NCBI RefSeq assembly: GCF_040270295.1
Contig: NZ_JBELOE010000212.1
DNA length: 64,000 bases
Direction: 5' to 3' (one strand)
From: Catenovulum sediminis
Lineage (GTDB): Bacteria > Pseudomonadota > Gammaproteobacteria > Enterobacterales > Alteromonadaceae
Shown: piece by piece, positions 24,027 to 33,928 of the stretch
Layout: the number at the start of each line of letters is the position of its first letter
Position numbering within the stretch: position 1 is the stretch's first letter
Notes under the pieces: generated by a model
Told to the model about the DNA's origin: nothing
The model's input: the letters and a program-made list of their open reading frames with translations, nothing else
Database searches by the model: none
Translations under genes and position numbers: made by a program

Positions 24027-25256
24027 ATGTCAGATATTAAAAAAGTTGTATTGGCTTACAGCGGTGGTTTAGATACTTCGGCTATCATTCCTTGGTTAAA
24101 AGAAACTTACAATGGTTGTGAAGTTGTAGCCTTTTGTGCCGATGTTGGCCAGGGTGACGAAGAATTAGAGGGAATTAAAGAAAAAGCCATTGCTTCTGGT
24201 GCTTCAGAGTGTCACGTTGTTGATTTGAAAGAAGAGTTTGTCAAGAACTACATTTTCCCAATTGTTAAAACGGGTGCGGTTTACGAAGGTGAGTATTTAT
24301 TAGGTACTTCAATGGCTCGCCCTGTTATCGCAAAAGCACACGTAGAGGTTGCCTTGAAGGTGGGCGCAGACGCGGTTTGTCACGGTTGCACGGGTAAAGG
24401 AAACGATCAAATTCGTTTTGAATCTTGTTTTGCTGCTTTAGCACCTCAGCTAAAAGTCATTGCGCCTTGGCGAGAGTGGGAAATGCGTTCACGTGAAGAC
24501 TTATTAAATTATTTAGCAGAGCGCAATATCCCTTGCTCTGCCTCATTGACCAAAATCTATAGCCGAGATGCAAATGCATGGCACATTTCACATGAAGGTG
24601 GTGAAATTGAAGATCCATGGTGCGAACCGTCAAAAGGTATTTGGACTATGACTGTTGATCCTATGGATGCACCAGATGAGTCTGAAACAGTGCAATTAAG
24701 CTTTGAAAAAGGCGAATTAGTTGCAGTTGATGGCAAAGCATTATCACCATATGAATCAATCGTTTATTTAAACGAAAAAGCAGCTGCGCATGGTGTCGGT
24801 CGAATAGATATCGTAGAAAACCGTTTAGTCGGGATGAAATCTCGTGGTTGTTATGAAACACCGGGCGGCACTGTTTTGATGAAAGCTTACAAAGCATTAG
24901 AAACTATGGTGTTAGACAAGAGTGCACTTAAATTCCGTGAGCAAGTTGGGTTAGAGTTCTCTCATGTGATTTATGACGGCCGTTGGTTTACTCAATTATC
25001 TAAATCTTTATTAGCAGCAGCTGCGGCATTTGCTGAAGAAATCACAGGTGATATCGTAGTCCGTCTATACAAGGGTAACTGCACTGTAACTCAACGTCGT
25101 TCGCCAAATAGTTTGTATAACGAAGAGTTTTCTACCTTCGGTGAAGATGAAGTATACAACCAAAAAGATGCTGAAGGTTTTATTCGTTTATTTAGCTTAT
25201 CTAGCCGCATTTCAGCAATGAATAAAGCTGAACAAGCAGCAATGGAGAAAAAATAA
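24027..25256 (+). CDS. argG: Argininosuccinate synthase
   Basis: Joins citrulline and aspartate using ATP. The start at 24027 follows AAGAGAG and gives 409 residues; a start at 23997 would lie inside the REP element and is rejected. The P-loop is LAYSGGLDTS at residues 9-18. CTGKGNDQIRFE (about 118-129) and the GMKSRGCYETPGG segment near 270 are typical. This is the short bacterial type found in Shewanella and relatives. The stop overlaps the argH start by one base. Confidence 0.96.
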   Translation: MSDIKKVVLAYSGGLDTSAIIPWLKETYNGCEVVAFCADVGQGDEELEGIKEKAIASGASECHVVDLKEEFVKNYIFPIVKTGAVYEGEYLLGTSMARPVIAKAHVEVALKVGADAVCHGCTGKGNDQIRFESCFAALAPQLKVIAPWREWEMRSREDLLNYLAERNIPCSASLTKIYSRDANAWHISHEGGEIEDPWCEPSKGIWTMTVDPMDAPDESETVQLSFEKGELVAVDGKALSPYESIVYLNEKAAAHGVGRIDIVENRLVGMKSRGCYETPGGTVLMKAYKALETMVLDKSALKFREQVGLEFSHVIYDGRWFTQLSKSLLAAAAAFAEEITGDIVVRLYKGNCTVTQRRSPNSLYNEEFSTFGEDEVYNQKDAEGFIRLFSLSSRISAMNKAEQAAMEKK

Positions 25257-26620
25257 TGGCACTTTGGGGTGGTCGTTTTACGGGCCAAACAAGTGATTTA
25301 TTTAAAGAGTTTAACGACTCTCTGCCAGTTGACTATCGAATGGCTGAACAAGACATTGTTGGTTCAGTCGCATGGTCACGTGCGCTGGCTTCAGTCAATG
25401 TTTTAACTGCAGATGAGCAGCAAAAGCTAGAAGCGGCTTTAAATGCTTTATTAGCCGAAGTTAAAGCGGATCCAAGTATTGTTTTACAGTCTGACGCTGA
25501 AGACATCCATAGCTGGGTTGAAGGTAAATTAATTGAAGCGGTCGGTGATTTAGGTAAAAAATTGCATACAGGTCGTAGTCGAAACGATCAGGTTGCGACT
25601 GACTTGAAACTTTGGTGCCGACAACAAGGTGAAGGTTTATCTGCACTTTTGGCACAATTGGTTGAGGCCTTAGTTGCATTAGCTGAACGTGAACAGGACA
25701 CTGTTTTACCTGGATATACACATTTGCAACGCGCACAACCTGTAACTTTTGCACACTGGTGTTTAGCTTATGTTGAAATGTTTGAGCGTGATCGTAAGCG
25801 TTTGAACAATGCGCTGGAACTGATGAATACTTCCCCATTGGGTTGTGGTGCATTAGCGGGTACAGCTTACGCAATAGACAGAGAAGCTTTAGCAAAAGAT
25901 TTAGGCTTTGCAGCCGCGACGCGTAATAGTTTGGATTCAGTATCTGATCGCGATCATGTACTCGAACTATTATCTGTTGCTTCTATTTCTTCAGTACATT
26001 TATCGCGTATGGCAGAAGATATTATCTTCTACAATACAGGTGAAGCTGGCTTTTTAGAAATGGACGATCAGGTAACCTCCGGTTCTTCACTCATGCCACA
26101 GAAGAAAAACCCAGATGCAATGGAACTGATCCGTGGTAAATGTGGTCGAGTGGTGGGTTCGTTAACTGGCATGATGGTTACTATGAAAGCTTTACCTTTG
26201 GCATACAATAAAGATATGCAGGAAGATAAAGAAGGCTTATTTGATACCGTTGACACCTGGAGCATTTGTTTAAAAATGGCTATTTTGTGCGTTGAGGGTA
26301 TTAAAGTAAATGCAGAACGTACTTATCAAGCTGCGCAGCAGGGCTACTCCAATGCAACTGAATTGGCTGATTATTTAGTGGCGAAAGGCATTCCTTTCCG
26401 TGAAGCACACCATATTGTTGGCCGTGCTGTTGTCGGAGCAATTGAAGCGGGTCAGCCTTTAGAAGATTTGCCAATCGAAACACTGAAAACTTTCAGTGAG
26501 CAGATTGACGATGATGTATACCAACATCTAACCATTGAAGCCTGTTTAGAAAAACGTGTGGCGCAAGGCGGTACTTCTAAAGAGCAGGTAAAAGCTGCTT
26601 TGGCAGTGTATAAAAAATAA
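25256..26620 (+). CDS. argH: Argininosuccinate lyase
   Basis: Last step of arginine synthesis, releasing fumarate. 454 residues, starting MALWGGRF as in E. coli. The fumarase/aspartase-superfamily signature GSSLMPQKKNP is near residue 278, and the HTGRSRNDQVATD and GYTHLQRAQP motifs are present. There is no C-terminal GNAT domain, so it is not the argH-argA fusion of Vibrio and Alteromonas; argA follows as its own gene. A terminator lies 45 bases downstream. Confidence 0.96.
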   Translation: MALWGGRFTGQTSDLFKEFNDSLPVDYRMAEQDIVGSVAWSRALASVNVLTADEQQKLEAALNALLAEVKADPSIVLQSDAEDIHSWVEGKLIEAVGDLGKKLHTGRSRNDQVATDLKLWCRQQGEGLSALLAQLVEALVALAEREQDTVLPGYTHLQRAQPVTFAHWCLAYVEMFERDRKRLNNALELMNTSPLGCGALAGTAYAIDREALAKDLGFAAATRNSLDSVSDRDHVLELLSVASISSVHLSRMAEDIIFYNTGEAGFLEMDDQVTSGSSLMPQKKNPDAMELIRGKCGRVVGSLTGMMVTMKALPLAYNKDMQEDKEGLFDTVDTWSICLKMAILCVEGIKVNAERTYQAAQQGYSNATELADYLVAKGIPFREAHHIVGRAVVGAIEAGQPLEDLPIETLKTFSEQIDDDVYQHLTIEACLEKRVAQGGTSKEQVKAALAVYKK

Positions 26621-26664
26621 AGTCAGCTCAGTTGATACACAGACTGGGTGTTGATAAAAATATT

Positions 26665-26695
26665 ATCTGCCGCAACAAAGCGGCAGATGCTTTTC
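26665..26695 (+). terminator. Rho-independent terminator of the arg operon
   Basis: ATCTGCCGC and GCGGCAGAT form a perfect 9-bp stem around AACAAA, followed by GCTTTTCC. It separates argH from argA. Confidence 0.85.
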
Positions 26696-26817
26696 CTGCA
26701 TTACCTACAGTAACTCTATATACACTCCAATAAATAGATTGAATAGATCGCATAAATTACGCTAGTTATTTTACAGCTATTTTTGTATAACATGAATCAA
26801 CTGATTACGAACTGAAT

Positions 26818-28155
26818 ATGGCAATGGAAAAACACGTACGTACCACAGAATTGGTTGACGGATTCCGTCAATCCGCACCTTATGTGAACGCCCACCGCGG
26901 TAAAACATTTGTCGTTATGTTAAGTGGGGAAGCCATCCGCCAGCCGGGTTTTCACGATATTATCAATGATATCGCCTTGCTGAACAGCTTGGGTATTAAA
27001 GTCGTGTTGGTTTATGGTGCGAGACCGCAAATCAATGACGCCGTTAATGGCGCGGGTCTTCAGAGCCAATATCATAATCGAGTTCGGGTCACTGATGATT
27101 CAGTGTTGCGTCTGATTAAACAAGTTGCCGGTGAATTATTATTAGATATCACCGCAAGGCTCTCTATGAGTATCAGTAATACCCCTATGCAAGGTGCTCA
27201 AATAAACGTAATTAGTGGTAATTTCGTGATAGCACAGCCATTAGGGGTAGATGAAGGGGTTGACTACCATCATTCAGGTCGAGTCCGTCGGATTGATGTC
27301 AACGGTATTAAGCGCCAGCTAGATACCAATGGTATTGTCTTAATGGGACCTATTGCCGCGTCTGTCACTGGCGAAAGTTTCAATTTAACAGCGGAAGAAA
27401 TTGCCACCCAGGTCGCGATAAAGCTTAAAGCCGATAAAATGATAGGTTTTACAGACAGTAATGGTATTGCCGATCAGAACAATGAAATTATTGCAGAGCT
27501 GCTACCCAATGACGCCGAAAAAATAATGCATGCGCTCAATCAGGATGATATTTCATGCGCTGGTAAATTAGCATTTTTAAATGCTGCGATTACAGCCGCT
27601 AGAGCGGGCGTTCCTAGATGTCACCTAGTCAGTTATCAGATAAATGGTTCATTGTTGCAGGAGCTGTTCTCGCGCGATGGTATCGGTACGCAAATTGTAA
27701 CTGAGCCCGCAGAGAAATTGCGTAGTGCGGTAATTGGCGATATCGGTGGGATCCTGGATCTTATTCGTCCACTGGAAGAGCAAGGCTTGTTGGTTCGCCG
27801 TTCTCGCGAGCAACTTGAAATGGAAATTGACCATTTTGTTTTAATTGAACGGGATGGTCTGGTAATCGGTTGTGCCGCTTTATATCCTTTTGAGGCTGAT
27901 AATGTCGGAGAGTTTGCGTGCTTAGCGGTTCATCCAAATTACCGCGATGCAGATCGTGGGCAAATGTTATTGCGGCATATTGTGCTTAAGGCAAGACAAC
28001 GCAACTACGATAAAGTTTTCGCGTTGACCACGCGCAGCATTCATTGGTTTTTGGAGCAGGGTTTTCACTTTGGTGGGGTGGAAGATTTACCGGGCAAAAA
28101 ACAAGAGCTCTACAATTATCAACGGAAATCTAAAATTTTGGTGCTTGAGCTATAG
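26818..28155 (+). CDS. argA: N-acetylglutamate synthase
   Basis: First step of arginine synthesis: acetyl transfer from acetyl-CoA to glutamate. 445 residues, colinear with E. coli ArgA: an amino acid kinase-like arginine-sensing domain (GKTFVVMLSGEAI, VVLVYGARPQI, IVLMGPIAASVTGESFNLT) and a C-terminal GNAT domain from about 300 (CLAVHPNYRDADRGQMLL). A second ATG lies two codons in. It is outside the arg operon, after a terminator. I looked for ARG boxes before it and found only half-sites. Confidence 0.96.
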   Translation: MAMEKHVRTTELVDGFRQSAPYVNAHRGKTFVVMLSGEAIRQPGFHDIINDIALLNSLGIKVVLVYGARPQINDAVNGAGLQSQYHNRVRVTDDSVLRLIKQVAGELLLDITARLSMSISNTPMQGAQINVISGNFVIAQPLGVDEGVDYHHSGRVRRIDVNGIKRQLDTNGIVLMGPIAASVTGESFNLTAEEIATQVAIKLKADKMIGFTDSNGIADQNNEIIAELLPNDAEKIMHALNQDDISCAGKLAFLNAAITAARAGVPRCHLVSYQINGSLLQELFSRDGIGTQIVTEPAEKLRSAVIGDIGGILDLIRPLEEQGLLVRRSREQLEMEIDHFVLIERDGLVIGCAALYPFEADNVGEFACLAVHPNYRDADRGQMLLRHIVLKARQRNYDKVFALTTRSIHWFLEQGFHFGGVEDLPGKKQELYNYQRKSKILVLEL

Positions 28156-28237
28156 TTTGTTGTCCTTTAACCAAGCACCATTTACCAAAAAATCGATTTT
28201 CAACGTTAAATAGAGATTCTGAAAGCCGAATTCTTTG

Positions 28238-28723
28238 CTAATTTTCCGTTAACTTGTCACGTAATCGAGTTGCCACGACAGCGGCAACAAAATTGCTAAC
28301 ATCACCACCGTGTCGAGCAACCTCTTTCACAATACTGGACGAAATATAAGAATTTTTTTCAATGGGTGTTAAAAATATGGTTTCTAAAGCTGGGTATAAA
28401 CTGCGATTTACATTAGCAAGCTGAAACTCATATTCAAAGTCAGCAACCGCCCGCACACCTCTAACCAGCACAGTTGCTTTATTCTCCTTGGCTAAATCGA
28501 CCAACAGGCCACTAAAACCAATAACCGAAACATTGTTTAGATGCGTGGTTACCTTTTCAACCAGTTCGACTCGCTCTGTGAGGTTAAACAGTGGTTTTTT
28601 GGAAGGGCTATTCGCAACTCCAACAATTAATTGAGTAAACATTCGGCTGGCACGTTCAATCAAATCTATATGCCCATTGGTTATCGGGTCAAATGTGCCT
28701 GGATAAATTGCGATAATAGACAT
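28238..28723 (-). CDS. coaD: Phosphopantetheine adenylyltransferase
   Basis: Penultimate step of coenzyme A synthesis. The start is set at 28723, giving 161 residues beginning MSIIAIYPGTFDP; the frame is open 14 codons further but E. coli CoaD is 159 residues. The nucleotidyltransferase motifs are TNGH (17-20) and ISSSIVKEVARHGGDV near 128. GVRAVADFEYE is also typical. It is convergent with argA. Confidence 0.95.
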   Translation of the reverse strand: MSIIAIYPGTFDPITNGHIDLIERASRMFTQLIVGVANSPSKKPLFNLTERVELVEKVTTHLNNVSVIGFSGLLVDLAKENKATVLVRGVRAVADFEYEFQLANVNRSLYPALETIFLTPIEKNSYISSSIVKEVARHGGDVSNFVAAVVATRLRDKLTEN

Positions 28724-28822
28724 GCACTTTAAGTCTCTTTGGCGAAATGGGAAATGATGGCGCAAGGAATAACAAATGTCTAGCCACCATCATGGGGTCT
28801 TGATTGTTATCTTGATTTGAAG

Positions 28823-28854
28823 AGTTAAACGCCTGCCAATACAGTCGTTTAACT
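28823..28854 (-). terminator. Hairpin downstream of lysA
   Basis: AGTTAAACG and CGTTTAACT pair over nine bases around a 14-base loop, 32 bases after the end of lysA. The T-rich flank is on the plus-strand side, so termination in the lysA direction is likely but not certain. Confidence 0.45.
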
Positions 28855-28885
28855 TTTACCTTCTGCTTGATAGATATGGACTAGA

Positions 28886-30139
28886 CTACGCCGGTAGCAC
28901 AGTTTCACCTTTCCATAAATCGGTTAGCTGTTCACGTGCTCTCACTAAATGTGTTGATTTTCCATCAACCATTATTTCCGCGGCACGACAACGGGAGTTA
29001 TAGTTAGATGCCATAGTAAAACCATATGCACCACTTGAGCGCACGGCTAATAAATCTCCGGCCGCAATTTTTAAGTTTCTGTCTTTACCCAAAAAATCGC
29101 CGGTTTCGCAGATAGGGCCGACAATATCATATATCGCTGCGTCACGTTCTATACTCTGATCAATCGGAACGATATTTTGCCACGCTTCATATAAAGAAGG
29201 GCGGATTAAATCATTCATCGCAGCATCAATAATTGCAAAGTTTTTCTCTTCACCTTGTTTGATAAACTCGACTTTCGTAACCAGAATACCAGCATTTGCC
29301 ATGATAGAGCGGCCAGGCTCAAAAATAAGCTTAAGAGCTGGGCGATCTGTTAATCTGCTTAATAAAGCTGCAACATATTCATCAACTGAAGGCGGTATCT
29401 CGTCATTATAGGTAACGCCTAAGCCGCCGCCCACGTCTAGATGTTTAACTTCAATGCCCACTGCTTTCAGCTCGTCAATCAACAATAAAACCTTGTCTAA
29501 TGCATCAATAAACGGCTGCACGTCAGTGAGCTGAGAACCGATATGGCAGTCGATACCTTGCACATCTAAATGTGACAATGAAGCCGCGTATTGGTATACC
29601 TCAAGTGCGCGCTCACGTTCGATACCAAATTTATTGGCTTTGAGGCCAGTTGAAATATAGGGATGTGTTTTTGCATCAACATCCGGATTTACACGAATTG
29701 ATATTGGCGCTTTTTTATCTAGCTCTGCTGCAACCTTATTAATGCGGTCTAGTTCAGGTTGTGATTCTACGTTAAAGCATAAAATACCCGCCTCTAGTGC
29801 GTATTCTATTTCTGCTTCTGTTTTACCAACACCGGAAAAAACCACTTTGGCTGGGTCGCCGCCGGCTTCAATCACGCGGGCAAGTTCACCACCAGAAACG
29901 ATATCAAAGCCTGAACCCATGCGTGCCATGACATTGAGCACGCCTAAATTTGAGTTGGCTTTTACCGCATAACAAACTAAATGCGGATGCTGGCCTGCAG
30001 CTTTATCAAATGCTTGCCAGTTTTGTTCTATCGCGCTTCTTGAGTAGATATAACAAGGCGTATTAAATTCTTCTGCTATGTTTGCAACAGCAACGTCTTC
30101 TGCAAATAATTGCTGGTTTTTGTAGTTAAAAAAATCCAA
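28886..30139 (-). CDS. lysA: Diaminopimelate decarboxylase
   Basis: Last step of lysine synthesis, PLP-dependent decarboxylation of meso-diaminopimelate. 417 residues with a TTG start, AGGTGG eight bases upstream. The PLP lysine is in CYAVKANSNLGV near residue 59. DIVSGGE, HIGSQL and VGPICETGDFLG (second-subunit cysteine and glutamate) are present. It lies 11 bases after lptM on the same strand, the usual lptM-lysA pairing. Confidence 0.96.
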   Translation of the reverse strand: MDFFNYKNQQLFAEDVAVANIAEEFNTPCYIYSRSAIEQNWQAFDKAAGQHPHLVCYAVKANSNLGVLNVMARMGSGFDIVSGGELARVIEAGGDPAKVVFSGVGKTEAEIEYALEAGILCFNVESQPELDRINKVAAELDKKAPISIRVNPDVDAKTHPYISTGLKANKFGIERERALEVYQYAASLSHLDVQGIDCHIGSQLTDVQPFIDALDKVLLLIDELKAVGIEVKHLDVGGGLGVTYNDEIPPSVDEYVAALLSRLTDRPALKLIFEPGRSIMANAGILVTKVEFIKQGEEKNFAIIDAAMNDLIRPSLYEAWQNIVPIDQSIERDAAIYDIVGPICETGDFLGKDRNLKIAAGDLLAVRSSGAYGFTMASNYNSRCRAAEIMVDGKSTHLVRAREQLTDLWKGETVLPA

Positions 30140-30150
30140 AGGAGTTCCAC

Positions 30151-30282
30151 CTATTTTGTCTGATCTGCAGGTTGTTGAGGCGCTTGTTGCTCAGGCTCAG
30201 GCAGGTATAGTGGGCCTCTTTGACCACATGCTGCAACCATTGCAGACAAAATTAATATGCAAGAAAGCATTTTAAATCTCAT
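30151..30282 (-). CDS. lptM: Small lipoprotein LptM (YifL)
   Basis: A 43-residue lipoprotein. The signal MRFKMLSCILILSAMVAAC ends in a lipobox with C19, immediately followed by the family signature CGQRGPLYLPEP; the rest is Pro/Gln-rich. LptM assists maturation of the LptD-LptE LPS translocon by promoting correct disulfides in LptD. The position between cyaY (divergent) and lysA (11 bases downstream) is the conserved one. Confidence 0.9.
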   Translation of the reverse strand: MRFKMLSCILILSAMVAACGQRGPLYLPEPEQQAPQQPADQTK

Positions 30283-30342
30283 TACAACCCTTATATTGTC
30301 TAGTAATGCGCACTATAATCGCATTCATCCGAGGAAAATCAA

Positions 30343-30684
30343 GTGAAAGTCATGAGCGAATTAACAGAAACTCAATATCACCACTTAGTGGACGATATTT
30401 TATTAGAAATTGAACAAACTTTAGAGCAAATTGAAGAACAAATTGATATCGATTATGAAAATGCCGGTGGCAAACTCGATATAGAATTTGCCGATGGCAG
30501 TAAAATCATCATCAATAAACAAGAGCCGCTACTACAGCTTTGGGTTGCCACTAAGTTTAACGGTTATCACTTTAATTATCAGGATGGCAAATGGATTGAT
30601 GAACGTTTCGGTGATGAATTCTGGCACTTTATGAATGACGCGGTATCTAAACAAGCGGGTGAAGAAGTGATTTTTCGGCGCTAA
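30343..30684 (+). CDS. cyaY: Iron-binding frataxin CyaY
   Basis: A 113-residue frataxin homologue that modulates iron-sulfur cluster assembly. The GTG start at 30343 is eight bases after GAGGAAAA; an ATG three codons later is the alternative. The acidic N-terminal helix (DDILLEIEQTLEQIEEQ) and the strand motif GSKIIINKQEPLLQLWVAT match E. coli CyaY. It is divergent from lptM-lysA. Confidence 0.95.
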   Translation: MKVMSELTETQYHHLVDDILLEIEQTLEQIEEQIDIDYENAGGKLDIEFADGSKIIINKQEPLLQLWVATKFNGYHFNYQDGKWIDERFGDEFWHFMNDAVSKQAGEEVIFRR

Positions 30685-30746
30685 ATTGCTGGTTTGTTCA
30701 CCAAATACATGTTAAAAACAGTCTGGATTTGCAATTTGGAGATGTT

Positions 30747-31418
30747 ATGGCTGAGTTAATACCTCACATTGATGTGAACCCGAAAGGGGATGTTAAAGCG
30801 TTGGTGGTATGGATGCATGGTTTAGGTGATTCCGGACATGGATTTGCGCCTTTAGTGCCGGAACTCAAAATTCCTGATGAGTTAGGTATTCGGTTTGTCT
30901 TCCCACATGCACCTGTACGGCCTATTACCATCAATGGTGGCGTGCCGATGCGGGGCTGGTATGACATCGCATCTTTTGAGTTTAATCAAAGAGCCGATGA
31001 AAAAGGCGTTTTAGAGTCAGCTAAACAACTCCAGTTATTGATAGATAGCGAGCTCGACAAATATTCATTAACGTCAGACAAGCTGATTATTGCAGGATTC
31101 TCACAAGGTGGGGTCATGGCTTACCACTTAGGATGTCGTCAAGCTAAACCGGCCGCAGGGATTTTATCTTTGTCTGCTTATTTGGCTATGCCTGAAAGAT
31201 TGCAAGCCGAAGTATCCGCGAGTGCTAAGCAAACGCCTGTCATGGTTATGCATGGTACACATGATGAAATTGTCCCTGTTGCTTTAGGGCGAGTATCTGC
31301 TGAGCACGTTAAGAATGCCGGTTTTAATCTTGAATGGCATGAATACCCGATGCAGCATAATGTCTGCGCAGAGCAAATCCAAAAAATATCTGGCTGGATC
31401 CAGCAAATTTTAGGCTAA
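30747..31418 (+). CDS. Phospholipase/carboxylesterase-family hydrolase
   Basis: A 223-residue alpha/beta hydrolase of the EstB/acyl-protein-thioesterase-like family. The start at 30747 follows GGAG; an upstream TTG at 30729 is disregarded. The oxyanion region is VVWMHGLGDSGHGFAPLVPEL; the nucleophile is in GFSQGG (near residue 114); the acid in MHGTHDEIVP and the histidine in EYPMQHNVC follow. Cytoplasmic, no signal. The likely substrates are short-chain or aryl esters. It stands alone between cyaY and a diguanylate cyclase. Confidence 0.9.
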   Translation: MAELIPHIDVNPKGDVKALVVWMHGLGDSGHGFAPLVPELKIPDELGIRFVFPHAPVRPITINGGVPMRGWYDIASFEFNQRADEKGVLESAKQLQLLIDSELDKYSLTSDKLIIAGFSQGGVMAYHLGCRQAKPAAGILSLSAYLAMPERLQAEVSASAKQTPVMVMHGTHDEIVPVALGRVSAEHVKNAGFNLEWHEYPMQHNVCAEQIQKISGWIQQILG

Positions 31419-31470
31419 TTCTAACTTTATAAAAACCTAGCCCAATTGCCATTTGGGCAGGTCCACTTCA

Positions 31471-32913
31471 ATGAAAAAAATACAAAAAAACCAAGAAAAG
31501 TTTCGCTTTTTAATTGTAGTTACGCTATTAATTTTGAGCGGTTTTATTGCCAATAGCCTGCTGAGTTATTATGTCGCGCACAATGCGGTTTCCAAGCAAA
31601 TTAGTGAATCAACTCTGCCCTTAACAGGCGATAACATCTATTCAGAAATTCAGCGTGATTTAATGAGGCCGATTTTTATTGCTTCTTTGATGGCGCAAGA
31701 TACTTTTTTGCGTGATTGGGCGCTAGCAGGTGAAACCGAAGCTGATGCGTTAATTCGATACCTAGATGGCATCCAACAAAAATACAATACAGTGACAGCT
31801 TTTTTTGTTTCGGAAAATAGCCGTAAGTATTATCACCCAAAGGGGATTTTGAAAACGGTTGATAGAAGTACGGCAATTGATTCATGGTACTTCAGGGTCG
31901 CTGAGATGCCCACTGAGTATGAAATCAATGTCGACCATGATACGGCTAACCCGAGTAAACTGAGTGTCTTTGTGAACTATCAGGTTTTTGATTATCAACG
32001 TAACTTTATTGGTGCGACAGGGGTTGGCTTAGCTTTGGATAAAGTTCAGGCACTGATTGATACCTATAAAAATAAATATCAACGCGAAGTTTATTTTGTT
32101 AATCACTCAGGTGACGTGACATTAAGGGGCGCTCAATTCCAATTGCTAGATGAGCATCCCACATTTGCTTTACTGCCAGATAAACTCAAAAAATTAAAAG
32201 CACAGCAGCAATTTAAATTTGAATATGATACTCAAGGACACTTGGTATATGTCAACGTGCGTTACATCCCGGAGTTTGACTGGTTTTTGGTGATTGAGCA
32301 AAAAGATGTGTTAGAAATGCAAAAATTAATGGATTCTTTATTGCTCAACATATTAATCGGCATTGCCGTTAGTTTTGTTGTATTGGTATTGGCGTATTGG
32401 ACCATCGCAGGTTATCAGAAAAAGCTGGAAATGATGGCCGCGACTGATAAATTGTCTGGTGCGCTAAACCGGCATAGTTTTGACATTTTTTTCGAACGAT
32501 ACCTAGTGTTAGCGGAACGGAAAAACCTAGCTTTATCTGGGGTATTATTAGATATAGATTGGTTTAAGCAGGTGAACGATAAGCATGGTCATCTGACTGG
32601 TGATGCCGTGATTCGTCAGGCAGCTGATTTAGTACGTGATAATCTAAGAGAATCAGATTTATTGTGCCGTTGGGGTGGAGAGGAATTTCTGATTTTGTTG
32701 CCTGACTGTAACTTGCAAGCCGCTCAAAAGCTAGCGGAGAAAATTCGTCTCGCTTTTATGCAAGCTGAGTTTATTAAAGGCGAACGACTTACTGCTAGTT
32801 TTGGTGTGGGAGAGCTGAATCACAGTGAAAATAAAATGCAGTGGCTAAACAAAATTGATCAAGCTTTATACCAAGCTAAAAATAATGGCCGGAATTTAGT
32901 CATACTGTCTTAA
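31471..32913 (+). CDS. Membrane diguanylate cyclase with periplasmic sensor
   Basis: A 480-residue inner-membrane protein. One transmembrane segment near residues 14-34, a periplasmic Cache-like sensor to about 285, a second segment near 288-310, and a GGDEF domain to the end. The active site is GGEEF and an intact inhibitory site, RESD, lies five residues before it, so it should be an active cyclase with product feedback. The start is ATG at 31471; upstream in-frame TTG is ignored. The signal sensed is unknown. Confidence 0.9.
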   Translation: MKKIQKNQEKFRFLIVVTLLILSGFIANSLLSYYVAHNAVSKQISESTLPLTGDNIYSEIQRDLMRPIFIASLMAQDTFLRDWALAGETEADALIRYLDGIQQKYNTVTAFFVSENSRKYYHPKGILKTVDRSTAIDSWYFRVAEMPTEYEINVDHDTANPSKLSVFVNYQVFDYQRNFIGATGVGLALDKVQALIDTYKNKYQREVYFVNHSGDVTLRGAQFQLLDEHPTFALLPDKLKKLKAQQQFKFEYDTQGHLVYVNVRYIPEFDWFLVIEQKDVLEMQKLMDSLLLNILIGIAVSFVVLVLAYWTIAGYQKKLEMMAATDKLSGALNRHSFDIFFERYLVLAERKNLALSGVLLDIDWFKQVNDKHGHLTGDAVIRQAADLVRDNLRESDLLCRWGGEEFLILLPDCNLQAAQKLAEKIRLAFMQAEFIKGERLTASFGVGELNHSENKMQWLNKIDQALYQAKNNGRNLVILS

Positions 32914-33928
32914 CGACCACCCAAGGCTATTGAAGCAAAGCGAGGGAGCAGTTTATTAAAATACTTTGCTAAAATAATAGACAGGTATACTGTAATCGGA
33001 GGCGCTAACAACCAGTATATGTAATATGGAATATTTGCAGGTAAAGTTTTATACATAAGCCATAAAATCAATATGATCGGACTATGAATCAGAAACGTTA
33101 AGAAGCTATTCTTTGAGTTTTTATATAAAAACTCAAAGAATTTAGTTTCTACCATGAGTGATATAGATGGCCAAACTAAAAATGGCGATAACAATCTAAA
33201 TAGTTCCCTGTTTTGTATCTCAAAGATAACCATTGCGGCACAAAATGTGATTAATATGCAAAAAAGTAACCTTGCATGTTTATCTAAGTAGGTGAGAGGC
33301 CACTTTTGTGTGGCAGCTAGACCACCAATATAAAAACTCACCAGCATACTATTTCGAAGAACGAAAGGGCCTTCAAGATTAAAATAATAAACCACTAGGA
33401 CAACAGCTAACCCTAAATACGGTATTCTTTTTAAGAACAGCCAAAATATAGGAGACAACAATGATACTGCAAATAAATCCCGTAGGAAGTTAAGTGGGTA
33501 ATTTGCAGGTTGAGAGAATAAACCCGTTAGAGCATTGACCCAATTTAATATATCAAATGGGTAAAGTGTAATTGAAAATTCGTGCGATAAGATGTTGTAT
33601 TTTTGCGAAAGGTAGATAGCGATGACGAAAGGAATATTCCATAGAATGAGCGGCACTAATACTGCTCTAATTTTTTTTGATAACAGGCGAAAAGGTTGTA
33701 AATGAAGGTTGAATTGAAAGAGCAAAAAACCCGATAATACGGTAAGAACTGGAACCGTCGCTCTAAATACTCCATGTGTAAAAACGCTTTTATATAGTCA
33801 AAAATTGATGATCCGAGTTCATTCAATGGCTGGTATGGTGGTAAATGCAGCACAATAATACCAATAACCATAAAATATCGGGTAACCCAAATCCTTTTAC
33901 TTATTTCTGCGTTTAAGTGTTGTTCCAT
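32910..33928 (-). pseudogene. Acyltransferase family 3 membrane protein, frameshifted
   Basis: Two overlapping minus frames together make one acyltransferase-3 (OafA/NodX-like) protein of about 339 residues. The first (from 33928, MEQHLNAEISKRIW) gives the N-terminus through YIKAFLH, then runs into a wrong frame. The second supplies GVFRATVPVLTVLSGFLLFQ, the typical second helix, and the rest with about eight hydrophobic segments. The shift is at 33771-33779 where the DNA reads CACATGGAG; one missing base (CACCATGG) would restore LHHGVFRATVP. It is either a recent inactivation or a sequencing error. Such proteins O-acetylate surface polysaccharides. The gene stands alone. Confidence 0.8.

Noticed and set aside
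26700..26817. ARG boxes before argA
   Set aside because: Only isolated TGAAT-like half-sites were found; none forms an 18-base box with a paired copy.
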